Origin: Clitopilus passeckerianus
Lineage: Eukaryota > Basidiomycota > Agaricomycetes > Agaricales > Entolomataceae
Reading direction: 5' to 3'
NCBI GenBank assembly: GCA_944990035.1
Contig: CALYLX010000052.1
Location: 1 to 64,000, forward strand
Length of the DNA: 64,000 nucleotides
Made by a program: the position numbers and the translations under genes. Numbering within the stretch: position 1 is the stretch's first letter; each line of letters opens with the position of its first letter. This document shows, in pieces, positions 35,813 through 47,525 of this stretch. The notes under the pieces were generated by a model. That model had not been told where the DNA came from. It did no database searches and saw nothing but the letters and a program-made list of their open reading frames with translations.

Positions 35813-37359
35813 ATGGTATGCCTAAACCTACTACATTTATGGATGTCTTTGATCGATTGTGTTTACTAAATCTTCGGGCTAGGCTGCCGCTTGTACCGAT
35901 CCTCAGTTTAACTGGGTGCGCAACGACCTTGTTTATACAACCTCCTTGGCTCATAGCAATTTCAGCTGTTCAATATGAGGGGTCAAAGCCCATGCGAAAT
36001 GGCTGCACAACTGGCGGCGCCTTGCGGTACAAGCAGTGAGTTTTGATCCCCTCAACGCTATTGTCACCATGCTAATGGCCCATCCTCTCATCTTTTAAGC
36101 ATTGGGCACCCCTTGGGTCCTCGCTCCAGATAACAAGTACCCTCCAATTGCTGCGAAAGATGCCAACCCGTGTCTTTGCAATTCTGTTTATTTCAGCCTT
36201 ATGGTGGGCTGCTCTGGCTGCCAATCGAGGGACTACCTGAGGTACGCAAGAAATCAATTCTGTCGCATTTCTGAAAGCTCACAAATTCCCCAGTTACCCT
36301 GAATACACCGCGGCTTGCTCGAAGACCTACTATAAGCAGTATGTTCCCAAATCAAATTATCGATTTGAAGCTGAGAGAGACTCAAGGTATCCGGCGAGAA
36401 TTCCAGACGGGACGAGCATACCTGACTACGCATATTTGGATTTGGTACGTAGGGGGAACTCCCATTTTCTCCTCAAGTTCTGACCGAATTGCACCAGTAT
36501 CAAGGCACCCAATTCTACTGGACCAATGCTATGAATGATCCCAGTACGTTGATCTGTCATCTTTCTGCACTGAGCCTTCTTGCTCATTAACCTAGATCAT
36601 AGTGAATCAACAGGTGGTTCGCCCCTGCCCTCCTCCACATCAAAGCAACCGAACCCCACGTCTTCCAACCCTCAGAATACGCAAAATACGCCTACTCAGG
36701 GAGCGACTACTGTAGGGAATCCGAACACAACTGTAACGTCTCCCCAGCCGTCCAACGCGGCTGCTTCTGATTCTGCGAATACTAAGGTATCGACTATTGC
36801 CTCCAATGGGGTTACTACCATAATCACATTTGGTGGAAATGGCCAACCCACAACCAGCGGTCAAACAGGGTCAGCGGAACCAACATCTGGCTCAGGAAAC
36901 TCTCAATCCGACAACGGTACAACGTCGAGCAGCTCTTCAAAAGCTGGTCCTATTGCAGGAGGTGTCGTTGGCGGCATCGCAATCATCTGTATATTCCTTG
37001 CGTTTATTTGGTGGCTTCGCCAACGAGAACGTAGGCTAAGAGAAGCCCAAGCTCACCTCGCACCTACACCGTTGATGGCTCAACACGGCGACGACGATTT
37101 AGTGGAACCTCCCCCATATATGCCGTCTGGTTGGTGCTAGGTTTTTCTCTGTAATGCATGTTCTGACCAATTCGTAGATGCTGCTACCGTTGGTTCCTCT
37201 CAAGGCCCACAACCCATGACGAAGTCGGCACAGACGACTTTAGAGCGACAACATTTGGGATCTAGTGGCCATCGACCATATCCCAGTGACGGCGGTTCAA
37301 GCGCTGCTTTAACTGGATATTCAAGTACAGGGCCCCATTCTGGCAGTGAGCCAGTATGA
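35813..37359 (+). CDS. Single-pass membrane protein with Cys-rich ectodomain (family A)
   Basis: The first coding exon is only ATG (35813-35815), followed by an intron (35816-35882) and AAACTDPQFNW, then LFNMRGQSPCEMAAQLAAPC. Further exons add NPCLCNSVYFSLMVGCSGCQ, AACSKTYYKQYPARIPDGTS and PDYAYLDL-YQGTQFYWTNAM. After a Ser/Thr/Asn/Gly-rich stalk comes IAGGVVGGIAIICIFLAFIW with an RQRERR anchor, then a tail with PPPY (37108-37119) ending TGPHSGSEPV at 37359. The Cys framework and the start codon split by an intron match the gene at 26801-28111. No classical signal peptide is present. Function unknown. The frame is continuous through all eight or so splice junctions, so I consider it intact. 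Confidence 0.8.
37108..37119 (+). other. PPxY motif codons (PPPY)
   Basis: CCT CCC CCA TAT, within VEPPPYMPS, lies about 50 residues after the transmembrane helix on the predicted cytoplasmic side. Confidence 0.55.
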
Positions 37360-37458
37360 TCGTTAGAAAGTGCTAGATTACGAGGTTATTACCTGCTTAA
37401 GTCCTGGGTCTTACGGTTTCAGGTGTCATCTTCAACCGATCATGAGCATATTGTTGTA

Positions 37459-39023
37459 TCACTTGTTTTCATATCTACTCTGAAGTTCAATTAACTGCAG
37501 AGTCGTCCATTCTTTCCCAATTGACCTTGATCCGCTCTTTTCGAGAACACGTTCTTTCCATAATGTCGTTGACGTCTCTCGTACCTGCTCCTGATCGTGT
37601 ATATATACCTCGTGTCTTAATCTAATATTATTAAACGGAATTAACCCCTGTCCCATGATGTCCGATTTAATTAAACTAGTGCCTATGCTAAAGTCGACAC
37701 TTGGTTGAAGAATAAAGGGTGGTTGTTTTACAAGGACTTCACACGGACCCCCTGACCAGGAGCTCCATCCTGAATCGTCACGATACCCTTTCCGTGGACC
37801 TTTGATGCGATACTGCTTCCCAGTCGTACTCGTGACCGTTCGTATTATATCGGCATCGCTGTTGGGCAAGCCCTTGAAGAAGACCTCAGAATTGTAGTCT
37901 GTGCCTTTCTTAGGAGTCGCAATCGGCGGACGGACCGGGGCATCTGCCCTGCATAAAGCCTTGTGGTGTGGCCAATCCTGTGAAGACGTCGGTGTCACCA
38001 TCTGATAGAGAGGTTGAATATCTACCTTTTTCTGGCACTCGGAGGAACAATAGTACGGTTTTCTATCCTCTTGACATTTTCCGGCGCCTAGGCACAAGCA
38101 TATCTTGCATGAGTTTCGATCAGCCTCGGAAAAAGTCTGAATACCTACATCTCTTCAATGCTTTTCCAGACTCTGCTTCGATGCCACAGCTTTGTAACGC
38201 ACAAATATACCTGTTGGGCTTCTTCTCCAGTTTCTTGGCGAGCTTCGCTCCATTCGCCTTCTTCGCCGCTCTGTGCTCGTGAAGCAGCTTCCACAGCTGG
38301 GGGAAATTCCATTTCTCCGGCGATCGCTTATACTCGGGCTACGTTTTCATCTTGGGCTCCCAGTAGTTGCAGAAGTCATAGACGAAGTCAGGGATGGCCT
38401 TTTCATGGAGGTGGTGTACTGATTTAGCTGCGAGGCCCAAGCCTTCTAAGACGTCATCTCTGTCAATAAGGTTGTGTTCTGGTGCAGCCGTATGAGGCGC
38501 CATGTACAAGGTTGCGAGTATGAGCGTATATGCAATGGATGCTGTCGCGCAGGTAGCAGAAGATGAAGCTGCTGTCAACTTGATCGCTAGGTTGAAGAAT
38601 CCCTGGGCTTTGTGAACGACCAGGGGAGTGCCCAGTCCGAAGAGTTTGCTACAAAGGTGGATTGTTATCAGCTTCGGATCGTCTGAGCGACTGGGCATTG
38701 ACTAACCAGAGGCCTAGATGAATGCAAGAAGCCGCATCTCCATTTCTTGCCCGAAGAGTATGAGCCGCCAAAGCGACCTCGGAGGACCTCCCGACCGCCT
38801 CATCAGCTAACTTCATCAGAGTCTCGGATATATCCTCCAGAGGGCAGGGAGGCATAGCACCCATAACAAACTTAGCATAATAGCGGGAGGCGCGCTTTAT
38901 TTCAGCAGGAGATGTCGCCTGAGGATAGCGATGGGGGTTGGATCTTGGATCAAAGTCAGGATGATCAGGGTCTTCGATGCCAGTGGGCATTTCGCTGAAG
39001 TTGCCAAAGCTAGGTTGTTTCAT
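37459..39023 (-). CDS. MYND-type zinc finger protein
   Basis: The ATG at 39023 (MKQPSFGNFSEMPTG) is the first true ATG of the N-terminal exon. The N-terminal half is helical (ISETLMKLADEAVGRSSEVA, GDAASCIHLG) and, after an intron, GFFNLAIKLTAASSSATCAT, resembling the SEL1-like region of mushroom MYND proteins. The MYND finger is KICLCLGAGKCQED then PYYCSSECQKKDWPHHKALC, with the C/H spacing of the zinc cross-brace. After it comes a Gly-rich SGWSSWSGG segment. MYND fingers bind Pro-rich peptides; the substrate or partner is not evident. The TAA stop is at 37459. Its 3' end faces the family A gene, with only about 100 bases between the two stops. Confidence 0.83.
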
Positions 39024-39600
39024 TGGAGTTCTGCCATTCTCCGTCAGATCCAGAGCGTTTAAGTAGCTTTCCGTTGAAAAGGAAATCGTTGTATAGGCTA
39101 GAAACGTTGTAAAGTCGCTTGAGAGTGTGCAAGGACCTTCGATCAACGTGACTGGTCACTCATATCCAAGTTATTGTTCTTTGATGCGCATTGGCCATGA
39201 AAGAGCCACGAATCAGCCTTTGTGGGCGCTCAGGATGTATGTGTGCCTTCGAACGCGTCCTGAGGACCCTAATCTCGCCTTGGCAATGAAAGGGAGGGAG
39301 ATTCAACAAAAAGCATAGACTCGCGGTTTTCGTTCATGCTCTCCTGAAATTTTCCATTGGTGTTCGAAGTGTGTTGGCTTTAGGCAGGGTAACAATAAAA
39401 GCGTACAGATGTGTAAGGGGTCGCAGGCTGAGAATCCAGCCTGAAACCCGCGGGGGTTGGGCCGAGGAACGGAAACCTGGCCTGAAGTGTAACTCTCCAT
39501 TCTCAATAAGCTCCTGACGCCTGCACGCCGCCCTTTGGAATCCAAGGACGATGCTATACAATACACATAGTCAGAAGGCTCATCAACACGACACAAAAAG
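39024..39600. other. Intergenic, nothing recognised
   Basis: An open frame extends upstream of the MYND start codon to 39146 without an ATG, so a further 5' exon is possible. The rest lies between the MYND gene and the tRNA. Confidence 0.4.
39594..39598 (-). terminator. RNA polymerase III terminator of tRNA-Asp
   Basis: On the minus strand a run of five T residues directly follows the tRNA 3' end (AAAAA on the plus strand). Confidence 0.7.
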
Positions 39601-39684
39601 CTCTCTGCCTGGGAGTCGAACCCAGCTTTCGCGCGATCAATTGAGCTTGACAGGCGCGTGTACTAACCGATATACTAGCAAAGA
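39601..39684 (-). tRNA. tRNA-Asp (anticodon GTC) with a short intron
   Basis: Read on the minus strand, TCTTTGC pairs with GCAGAGA (one T-G pair) as the acceptor, with G as discriminator. The D arm is TAGTATATCGGTTAGTAC. The anticodon stem CGCGC/GCGCG is perfect, and the loop CTGTCA carries GTC after U33. About 12 extra bases (AGCTCAATTGAT) sit after position 37, and their TTGA can pair with the TCAA overlapping the anticodon. The T arm is CTGGG-TTCGACT-CCCAG. Total length is 84 bases. Confidence 0.9.
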
Positions 39685-39770
39685 GATATTTGTTATTTGG
39701 CAAACATAACTATAACTCTTTCATCTCATGAACCTACTCCCTCACTCCATGCCGCAAATGAAACGCGTTG

Positions 39771-41405
39771 ATGTCAGAATTTCATACCCAACACGTTCAG
39801 ACGCCTCCATGGCAGAGGACGACGAACGACGGTCAGGCGACTAACAGTGCTCAGCAAGGAAACGGCGTACCAGCTATCCCTTCTAGCAGCTTCCACCAGC
39901 CCTGGTCCGGCCAAGTCGGCCAGTATTCTCAAGCAGGCCACCTGGGCTCCTTGGGAGGCGTTGCTTCCACAACTTACAATCCAAGTCAACAAGCATCTGC
40001 ACCCTCCAACTTCTATGAGAACCTTACGAATGAAGTGCCGAAGAAAGACTTTTCAACTCCCAACTTCTATTTTGAGCCTGCAACTTCATGGGATCAAGTC
40101 GTTCAAGACTTCCTGAAGGCACTTGGACTTACACAGGCCCTGGCTGGCTTCGAAGCTGACATGCTCGTCATGAACACTGAATGGGAACAAAAGAATGTAC
40201 CCAATGCTTTGAGCAAGCTTGCCCAACAAATTCCAGTACGTTATAGATACGTATTCCTCCTGAACCACACTGAAGTACTTCTTCAGTTGTTGTATCAATA
40301 CGGGCTTGCACCACGTAGCGTGCGGACCAGAAACACCGCTTCCACGAACGGCGCAGCTGAGCTATCAAACAATGCTGCTCTTGACGAACGCAAGCTCAAA
40401 CATGCTCATTTCGCTGAAGGAGCAAAACTTCGCACCCCAACTCAGGTATGAGCCATTTACAGTCACTGTTTGAAAGCCCAATAAATCTCATCACCCATTC
40501 ATAGATAAACAAGGAAATATCCGCATTCCTGGCACGCAACAGAGCCCGAAATGACGCCTCGAATCGTACAGAATTTCTGCGTTCACTCGCAGAGCAGAGA
40601 GCTGCCTTGGGTCCTGGCGAGCCAGGCTCTGCTGCAGGGTCTTCCTCTACGGATCCCATAGCATCTTGTGCTCGAGTGGATGCAAAGCCAATCGACCGGG
40701 ATGTGCAGATGAAGTACGATATCGCAAAAAACGAAGAGGGTCCCCTGAGCAGGACCGTCGCCCACCCCTCTATCCCATTCAATGACAAGGGAAAAGGAAA
40801 AGTTACAGAAACCGAAGATGTCGCTCTTTCTGGCACTGACGCTGGTCAGGAACGCTCTTCCACTGCAGTTACCGACCCCGCATCGGATGAACGCCTTCAG
40901 AACATCGAGAAACACTTCAGCGTTCGATATGGTGAGCAAATTTGCATCTGAAACCAAGCGAGATTCTGACAAGAGCAACGCAGTCCCTTCGCCTCCAGTG
41001 GCTCTTACGGACCGCCTCAAGCTGCTCGAGGAGCACATTATACGTCTGGAGAAAGACTACCCTCCATGGGCAGCCTTACATTTCAGCCAACCCAACCGAG
41101 GAGTACGTTTCACCTTTACCTACTTCTAACACGTATAGACTCACTCCAAATAATAGTGGCCTCCCCCACCGCGGACAACACCAATCATAGTGCCTTCGCA
41201 CATGAAGCGCTTACCAGCAACATCACCCAGCGAAGCACCCAGTGGGCCTTCAAGTTCAACTCCTCATCGCGACGAAGGCAGTCGACAGGGGTCAGAAGGG
41301 CCCACCAAGTCGAAAAAATCCAGCCTTCATCGTGCAGTCATGGAGAAATTAGAGGTCAAACAGGCGATGGCAGATTTGGCTGGAGGAAGTGGACGACCCT
41401 CTTGA
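39771..41405 (+). CDS. Conserved-looking protein of unknown function
   Basis: The ATG at 39771 gives MSEFHTQHVQTPPWQRTTND. The N-terminus is Gln/Ser/Pro-rich and disordered. A structured part follows (NFYFEPATSWDQVVQDFLKA, GFEADMLVMNTEWE), then a basic helix (EISAFLARNRARND), an acidic Ser-rich linker, and a short highly patterned segment: DRLKLLEEHIIRLEKDYPPW, AALHFSQPNRGW and PPPPRTTPIIVP. The C-terminus is HRAVMEKLEVKQAMADLAGG. I have the impression of a family shared among fungi from the coiled-coil plus PPWAALHF/PPPP block but cannot name it. Introns near 40234, 40448 and 40931 are supported by frame. The stop is at 41403-41405. The tRNA-Asp lies just upstream on the other strand. Confidence 0.7.
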
Positions 41406-44400
41406 TATGAGACTGCAGCTCTGGTTATCGCGCTTTCAAACCTCTTCCAGACCCTGGACCTATCAGCCACGGTCCACCTTCAAAGTTCCCATGCCCTCTG
41501 CGTAGGCATTGGAGGGTACGACCAATGACCCGAAAAGGTCTGCCTCCCCTGTTGGGGCTGTAGCTGACTTGAGACGGGCATTTTATACTTTCCAGGCAGG
41601 TTTGTTAGAAGGTTCGCTGTTCTGGCCCATTTGATAGCACCTCATCAGTATTCCCATGTACGTAGCTGTACTAGAAATTCTTATGAATTTGCATGTAATG
41701 ATGCGGGTTGCCCAGTGAAACATAGGTGCCATCTTCTCTGCAAGCCATTCGGGGATCTTACAGGGGAATTGCTCAGAGTCATTCAAAACACTAGCCAACC
41801 GCGTAACAGGGCATTGTGCTTTCAAGCCGCTTAGGACTCCTTCCAATTGTCGGGAAGTAGATATGCCAGACCTCCGCCTGCGTGCCGTAATGGTGAACCT
41901 TTTGGCGATACATGGCCAACGCGCCCACTGTCGACCTCACACAGTCGCACTATACCCACTGGGTAATCGCTCGATTCTACTGATGTTTCCATTGTCTTGA
42001 CCGTCGGTTACCTAAGCGGAAATGGAGCCGTTTTATTATTCGTACGGCAGCGTCCTTCGTGTGGGTGTCAAGCTGCGTCACTCAGGCTAAATCGTGAGTC
42101 CACTGAGGGAAAAGAAAAACCTCGCTTTGCGGTTCTCGTATGTGCATGTGATTCTTTTTCGTGCAAGGGTCTTTAGGCCGATGGCTTTCTTCCCAGACCT
42201 AGCGACTGTTCACTCACGCGCAGGACTCTCAACGTTTCGTCTGAGGTTTGACTCTTTGATGCCGAGGGAACGCAAACTATGGGTCGATACTCCGAGTGGC
42301 ATTTCATGCTCTTCCCTATCCCTTCAGTGGGGCCGACATGCCCACTATTTTCATTGTTGGTGGGTGTTAGCTCAACGATCAAGACACTAGAAGTTCATCT
42401 AATCCATGGGTGGCGCAGTGACATACACACTCGGTAGCGTACCAATGAGCCTTGTTCACATTGGTTGACCAAGAGCATACCTAATGGTGTTGGGGAAGAC
42501 AAGAAAATCGGAGTGATCGAGACGCCGCCGGGTTGGGAGAAGAAGCTAGGTGGCGCTTTCTCGTCTAATATTGATTCTTGATGCAACGGGATAGTGACAT
42601 ATCATGGGAGTAGATGGCTCTGACCGTATGACTGATACGGAAGACGAGATCGCGCAGAGTGGCCGGGGCGGAACCCTGCGAGAATGGTGAAATAACAGGT
42701 AAATTCACGACCGAGCGAGTCCAATCGTATTTCAGCCGGCGAATTCAATCCCAAAAAAGCTGCCGAGTACGACCGAGAAAACACAGATATCATTCCTGTA
42801 GTGAGTCCACATGGTCGAATGTTTTCATATGAGAGATATCTGAGCATTGACAGTTCAAAATAGCTCAATCCACGTCAGATGCTGCTAAGATGTCAATATA
42901 GAAGGGAGGAGAAGCTGAAAAGCCTCTGTCAGATGACGAAATCGTCGATCTTTGACATGAGGCTACCATTCCCGGTTTAGGTTTGCGGCCATGATCGAGT
43001 TGTCTAGTTGTAAATACTAAATTCCCGGCGATAATCCTTACAGCTTCGACTTCGAAGTTGCACCTGGCACAACCATGCAAATGGGAGGAAAGGCACATTT
43101 CCGTGTTATTCTGCTAGCTTCCTGGCCCCATGTCCAAATCGTACCTGCTGAGAAATCAAGGTGAATGCCCCCAAAATGGCTCCTACGGCCACTCCTACGT
43201 AGTGTCATAAAGAATCACCGCTGTCAGATAAAGTGACAAGCCACCTGGTCAGCATATTTCTCTCCACCCACGTTCGTCTAAGGAGTTATACTTATCTATA
43301 TAGCATATAGTCTATGTACCCCACAGTTCGAAATAACCTTTGAGGGGAGGGCATACATTCTTTACCCCCGTAAATCATCAGCCAACAATCATACAAGTTG
43401 CTGAATTGTCGACTTGTCGTGTAGCTGAAGAACCCTAGAAATTATCCTGCAGATGGAACCTCTGGTAACAATGTGAACCAGGTCTGACTATATTAGATAG
43501 CCGTCAAGACTTGACAGTAGTTTATCAGATAGCAGCAAGGAGCATGAAATAGACAACATGACACGTTCCATAGCTTGGAGACCGTATCCCGACATCCCGA
43601 CTCTCGACATACCCGACTGCCGACGAGATGCATGGGGTTGTTCATGACTTATCCCCTGCTTCGAGGAGGTGAATCACCGACGGGGATGAAGAATATGATC
43701 CAGACGAAGAAAATTGGATGAAACAGGCATTCGAAGGAGGCGGAGCGGGTGGGCACCAATGTTTCGATCAAATTTTTGTGGATGTAGATATGTACGGTCG
43801 ATTCATGTTCCAGTTCCAGAGGATTCATTGGTGATTATAATATCACGGAATTTATCCAGCCTCGGCCTCATCGTCGAACCCGGAGTCGAGTCGGGTTCGG
43901 GTTGATGCGGCTAGATGTGGCAGTTGGGCACATTGTCGCCGTAGCTGAGACACTCCGTACCGAGGACCTCCATAGTCAAAAAAGGAGACCGGCTTGGTTA
44001 GGCAAGCCGACTCGCCGATAGTAAGCTTATGCCAAGCTCATAGGGCAAAAGACCCTTTGCTCTAGGAAAAGAAAGAGAGAAACCTGGGGAGATTCGCCGA
44101 AGTTACATCCAACAAAGGCACCAAACGCTAGTGAATAATAGTTCATTGGATAGGGATCTCCGCAAGAAGAGACCCATGGCTGGTACTCATCTCTTCACTG
44201 GCCACTAAATTCAATCCAGAAGAGACGAGTGTATCGTTGACGTCAGCAATGATTAGGATAAGCCAAAAACGTGGTAGTAAGTAGGATTTTGAGAGAGTCG
44301 CGTAGATCCTGAGGGCAGTGGCCGCCGTCGTTTGAGAGTCATTACAATTATTCACGAGGTGGCCGAGAGAGCAAGCGCGCTCGGGGTTGATTCGTTGGGT

Positions 44401-46419
44401 GGTAACAAACTCTGCTTTTCGAAGTGCTCTTCAGAGGATAAGCAATTTTCTGCTGTCCTGTGCATCAGCACACACAAATGCATCCCAGAATAACGAAGAC
44501 AGAGGAAAACGGGTGAAGCACCGTGGCTGGAGCTTTTGGCTGAGATCAAGGTACCGAATCAAAGTAGATGGCACGACTCATAGCTAATCTTGCTCCTGCT
44601 GGCCATAACACCGAGTTGCATATTACCCAGCAGAGAGGAGGGCGGGCACAGCGTTTGAAAATGAAATGCTTAGGAGTAGGGTGGTAATAAATCTTCACTG
44701 CATTGGGGAGTGGGAGTCATTGCCAGAATCCAAAGCCACGGAAACAGATTGGGGATTGGCGCCTCTTTGATTCCGAGCCCGATATCCGATATCCGGGCTT
44801 CCGACACTCCCAGACTGCGCCACGGCCGGGCTCGGAAGGACGGTAACGGTAGCCTTTCTTGGATGCATTGGATGCGCACCATATGGTGCACTCTGCGGCA
44901 AAAGCTCAGTTATCCTCATCGTGTAAGGTACATTACACCAGGGTACCTAGCTCATCATCTTTCGTTCCGTAAGATCCAAGATGCTGGGAGAACTCAATGA
45001 ATCCGAGGGGAAGGCCGTTCTAGAGAAGAGGCGATTGGGTCCTTAAGTCGATGATCACGGGCTGTCGCAAACGAGAGGTAGGAAGAAGGTAGGAATGGTT
45101 CCAAAGTGGACATTTCTTGTTCGTACCTCGATAACGAGCCAAGCTTGGCTGGGTGAAACTACTGCCACTGGCAGATCGACAGGGGTAGTTTGATCAATCT
45201 TAGGTAGTGAATGTGCTGTGGGCCTGAGGATTACTTTCAGATGAACGTGGAGATAAACGTCTCGATCGATAGTTCTGCCACCCTCTGGACGAGTAAATTG
45301 GGCAAGGAGATCAGGGTGGGTCATTACACGACGTCCAAATTTCATTATCTTTCACGCGCAGCCGGTGCCTATGTGCGCACGGTGACCCGAATGAATTGGG
45401 TGGCCTTGAAGCCTAGGCGCCTAAATTCTAATGAATCTAATAGATATGCAGCCAATACAAACCCCCACGTTCTTTGATCAACAGTGCATCCAGACTCGAA
45501 TTTAAATAGCCATCTCGATCAGGGGAAGCAGAAGCCTACGTGATGATGATACCAGTGGGTCAAGTGAACGTCGGTAGGTATACAACAGGACCCTTTACTA
45601 TGTATGAATCTGTATGAACCGATGCTTACGACTTCAGGCTTGACTACCAACTATAATTTGGCCCCACACAACTTCCCTAAACTGTAGTAGCCAGAGTGAT
45701 GTACGTATTTAGAAGGGTACTTACCGTACCCCTGATTGGCAAGCAGTGGGGTTGGTGTGCGCCGTGCGAATCCGAAATCGTCAGGCTAATTGCTGTCCTG
45801 AGGATGACTGTAGCTGCCGTAACTTGTCATAGGCTTGTCAGCAGAAGGCGTGCGTAAGCTCCGGCGTCTCAGCGAATGACTGAGCGCAGTTCCGTAACGG
45901 CAGAGCAAGGGAAAGTACTATGGAGCCAAGGCCGTAATGATCATCCCGAAATCAGTGCTCGGCCAGGAGGAGGGGTTGTAGATCTGGAACTGGAATAATT
46001 GGGTCTAAATTTCGAGATGTATTGTTGCGCATTCTAGCCATTCCAAGTATGTAGAAGTGAGGTGGTGACTCGATCGTCGTGTTCTTTGGATTCGACCGTC
46101 ACCCGGATGCGCGACATTTCGTGGGAGAGCGTGGTGGGTTCACATTGCAGGTGATCAGAAGATTTGACGGGTGAACATGAAGACGAAAGAACGTGCGGCG
46201 TTGGTGGTCTAGAACCAGCAAGCCTTTATGGCTGATTGATTTCGACGGTATAGGGAAGATATGTTGACTTGAGAACATGTTGACAGGATGAAGGGTCCGG
46301 CGAGAAAAAATACACATTTTTAACACGTTGATTGGTTACCGAAAGTACGGGATCAGTACAACACCAAAAATACAGGATATTGGTCAAAATTTGGATATGA
46401 AGGTTAGTGGAGGCGGTTT
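41406..46419. other. Gene-poor stretch of about 5 kb
   Basis: No open frame exceeds about 100 codons, and none shows a known motif or linked splice sites. Candidates looked at were 42094-42390 (+), 42602-42868 (-), 44710-45000 (+) and 45055-45345 (-). A TATA-like TTTAAATAG occurs near 45502 but leads to no gene I can see. No transposon protein motif was found. Confidence 0.45.
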
Positions 46420-46924
46420 TCAATCCTTCATTGTGACATCTTCGTCTTCGTCGTCGTTCTCGTTACCAGTCAAGCCGGCTTTGGCGAGGGCTTCCTCCGA
46501 GGTATAATCAACCTTGACTCCACGAGTACGCCTGCCAACGATAGCAGTGGGATCAATCTCTTCGAAATCTTCCTCCTGTAGGTGTAAAAAGGGTGAGTTG
46601 AAGTTTATGATTGGTAGGGCAGAAAAAGACGCGTCATTGAAAGCAAAAAAGGCGAAGGGACGCGTTTTCGAAGAACCAACACGAACCTCTTCTTCTTCCT
46701 CTTCTTCCTCATCCTCTTCTTCGTCTTCTTCTTCTTCTTCCTCCTCCTCATCACCCTCCATGCTCACATCAGCAGAAGCTGGGGCCTTGCCCTTGCCCTT
46801 TGGTGACGCGACTTCGTTCGCGGTCTTTTCGCTAGTTCTGCAAAAAGAGAAACCCTTGAGTGAACGCGTCTATTAGTAATTTGAAGATCGATACATACGT
46901 TGGATCAGTAACACTGGAAGACAT
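46420..46924 (-). CDS. CHZ1: Histone H2A.Z-H2B chaperone CHZ1-like protein
   Basis: The start at 46924 gives MSSSVTDPT, then an intron and TSEKTANEVASPKGKGKAPA, a long acidic run (mostly Glu with a few Asp, encoded at about 46687-46752), a second intron, and the CHZ motif EEDFEEIDPTAIVGRRTRGV followed by KVDYTSEEALAKAGL. The end is NENDDEDEDVTMKD with the stop at 46420. The CHZ motif binds H2A.Z-H2B dimers in the nucleus and helps deliver them for exchange by SWR1. The protein is short (about 120 residues), as usual for the family. The second intron lies within the acidic tract, so a shift of splice site would mainly change the number of Glu residues. High confidence from the motif. Confidence 0.9.
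46687..46750. repeat. TTC/CTT triplet microsatellite encoding Glu on the minus strand
   Basis: Nearly pure (CTT)n with interruptions lies inside the CHZ1 acidic tract. The plus strand reads as a spurious Ser run. Confidence 0.85.
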
Positions 46925-47525
46925 ATCAGATGGTTAGAGTTGAAAAGGAACGTGTTAGTTTTTGGTTGAAAGTGAGAGGGCGTCTGTTTGGCTCACTGTT
47001 TGTCCCATGTGGTACCGCTCCGTTACACCGGATGGCCTCAACCCCTTTCAAAGTCTGTACAATGCTCCCTCGAGCATTTCGTCGTTTCTTTCGTCAAACA
47101 TTGCAAACAGTCGGTCAAAACACAACTGCCGACACTCGAAACTCAGGGCAATAGTTTTTTCTACGCCTGGTACATTTTATCACGCTATCGACTTAGCGCC
47201 GATAAACGACCGGTTCTGTTGATACTCTGCGGTGTGAAAAGAGGTCATCCGGACAGAATATCTCCGTGCTATCTCTTGGATGGATCTGATGGAGTTGAAC
47301 GCCCATCAGACCGACCATCTGACAATTGCGATTTTATTTTTTCCTTCCGTGTAAATGGGTCTATTACCTCAGCTAGCCTAATGGTCAGTCGGTTAGGGCC
47401 TTGCCACCCCTGCCTTCCAACTCGGCTTCAACTCCTGATGCCCCTTCTGGCCTCAGCCTTCAAGGTTGCTTCTTAGCTTTTATCCACTGCCTAAGGCTGC
47501 CCCCCTTGAAGGGCCTGACGAACGT
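46925..47525. other. Divergent promoter region of CHZ1 and the DUF6593-like gene
   Basis: No further gene was recognised. A tRNA-like patch near 47370-47440 was inspected and rejected. Confidence 0.5.

Noticed and set aside
46514..46876. Plus-strand ORF with a poly-Ser run
   Set aside because: It is the antisense shadow of the CHZ1 Glu tract; the CHZ motif on the minus strand explains the sequence.
47369..47450. tRNA-like patch with A-box-like CCTAATGGTCAGTCGG and B-box-like GGCTTCAACTCC
   Set aside because: The acceptor stem does not pair, position 53-61 of the T arm lacks the G-C pair, and the anticodon stem has a C-C mismatch. No T-run terminator fits.
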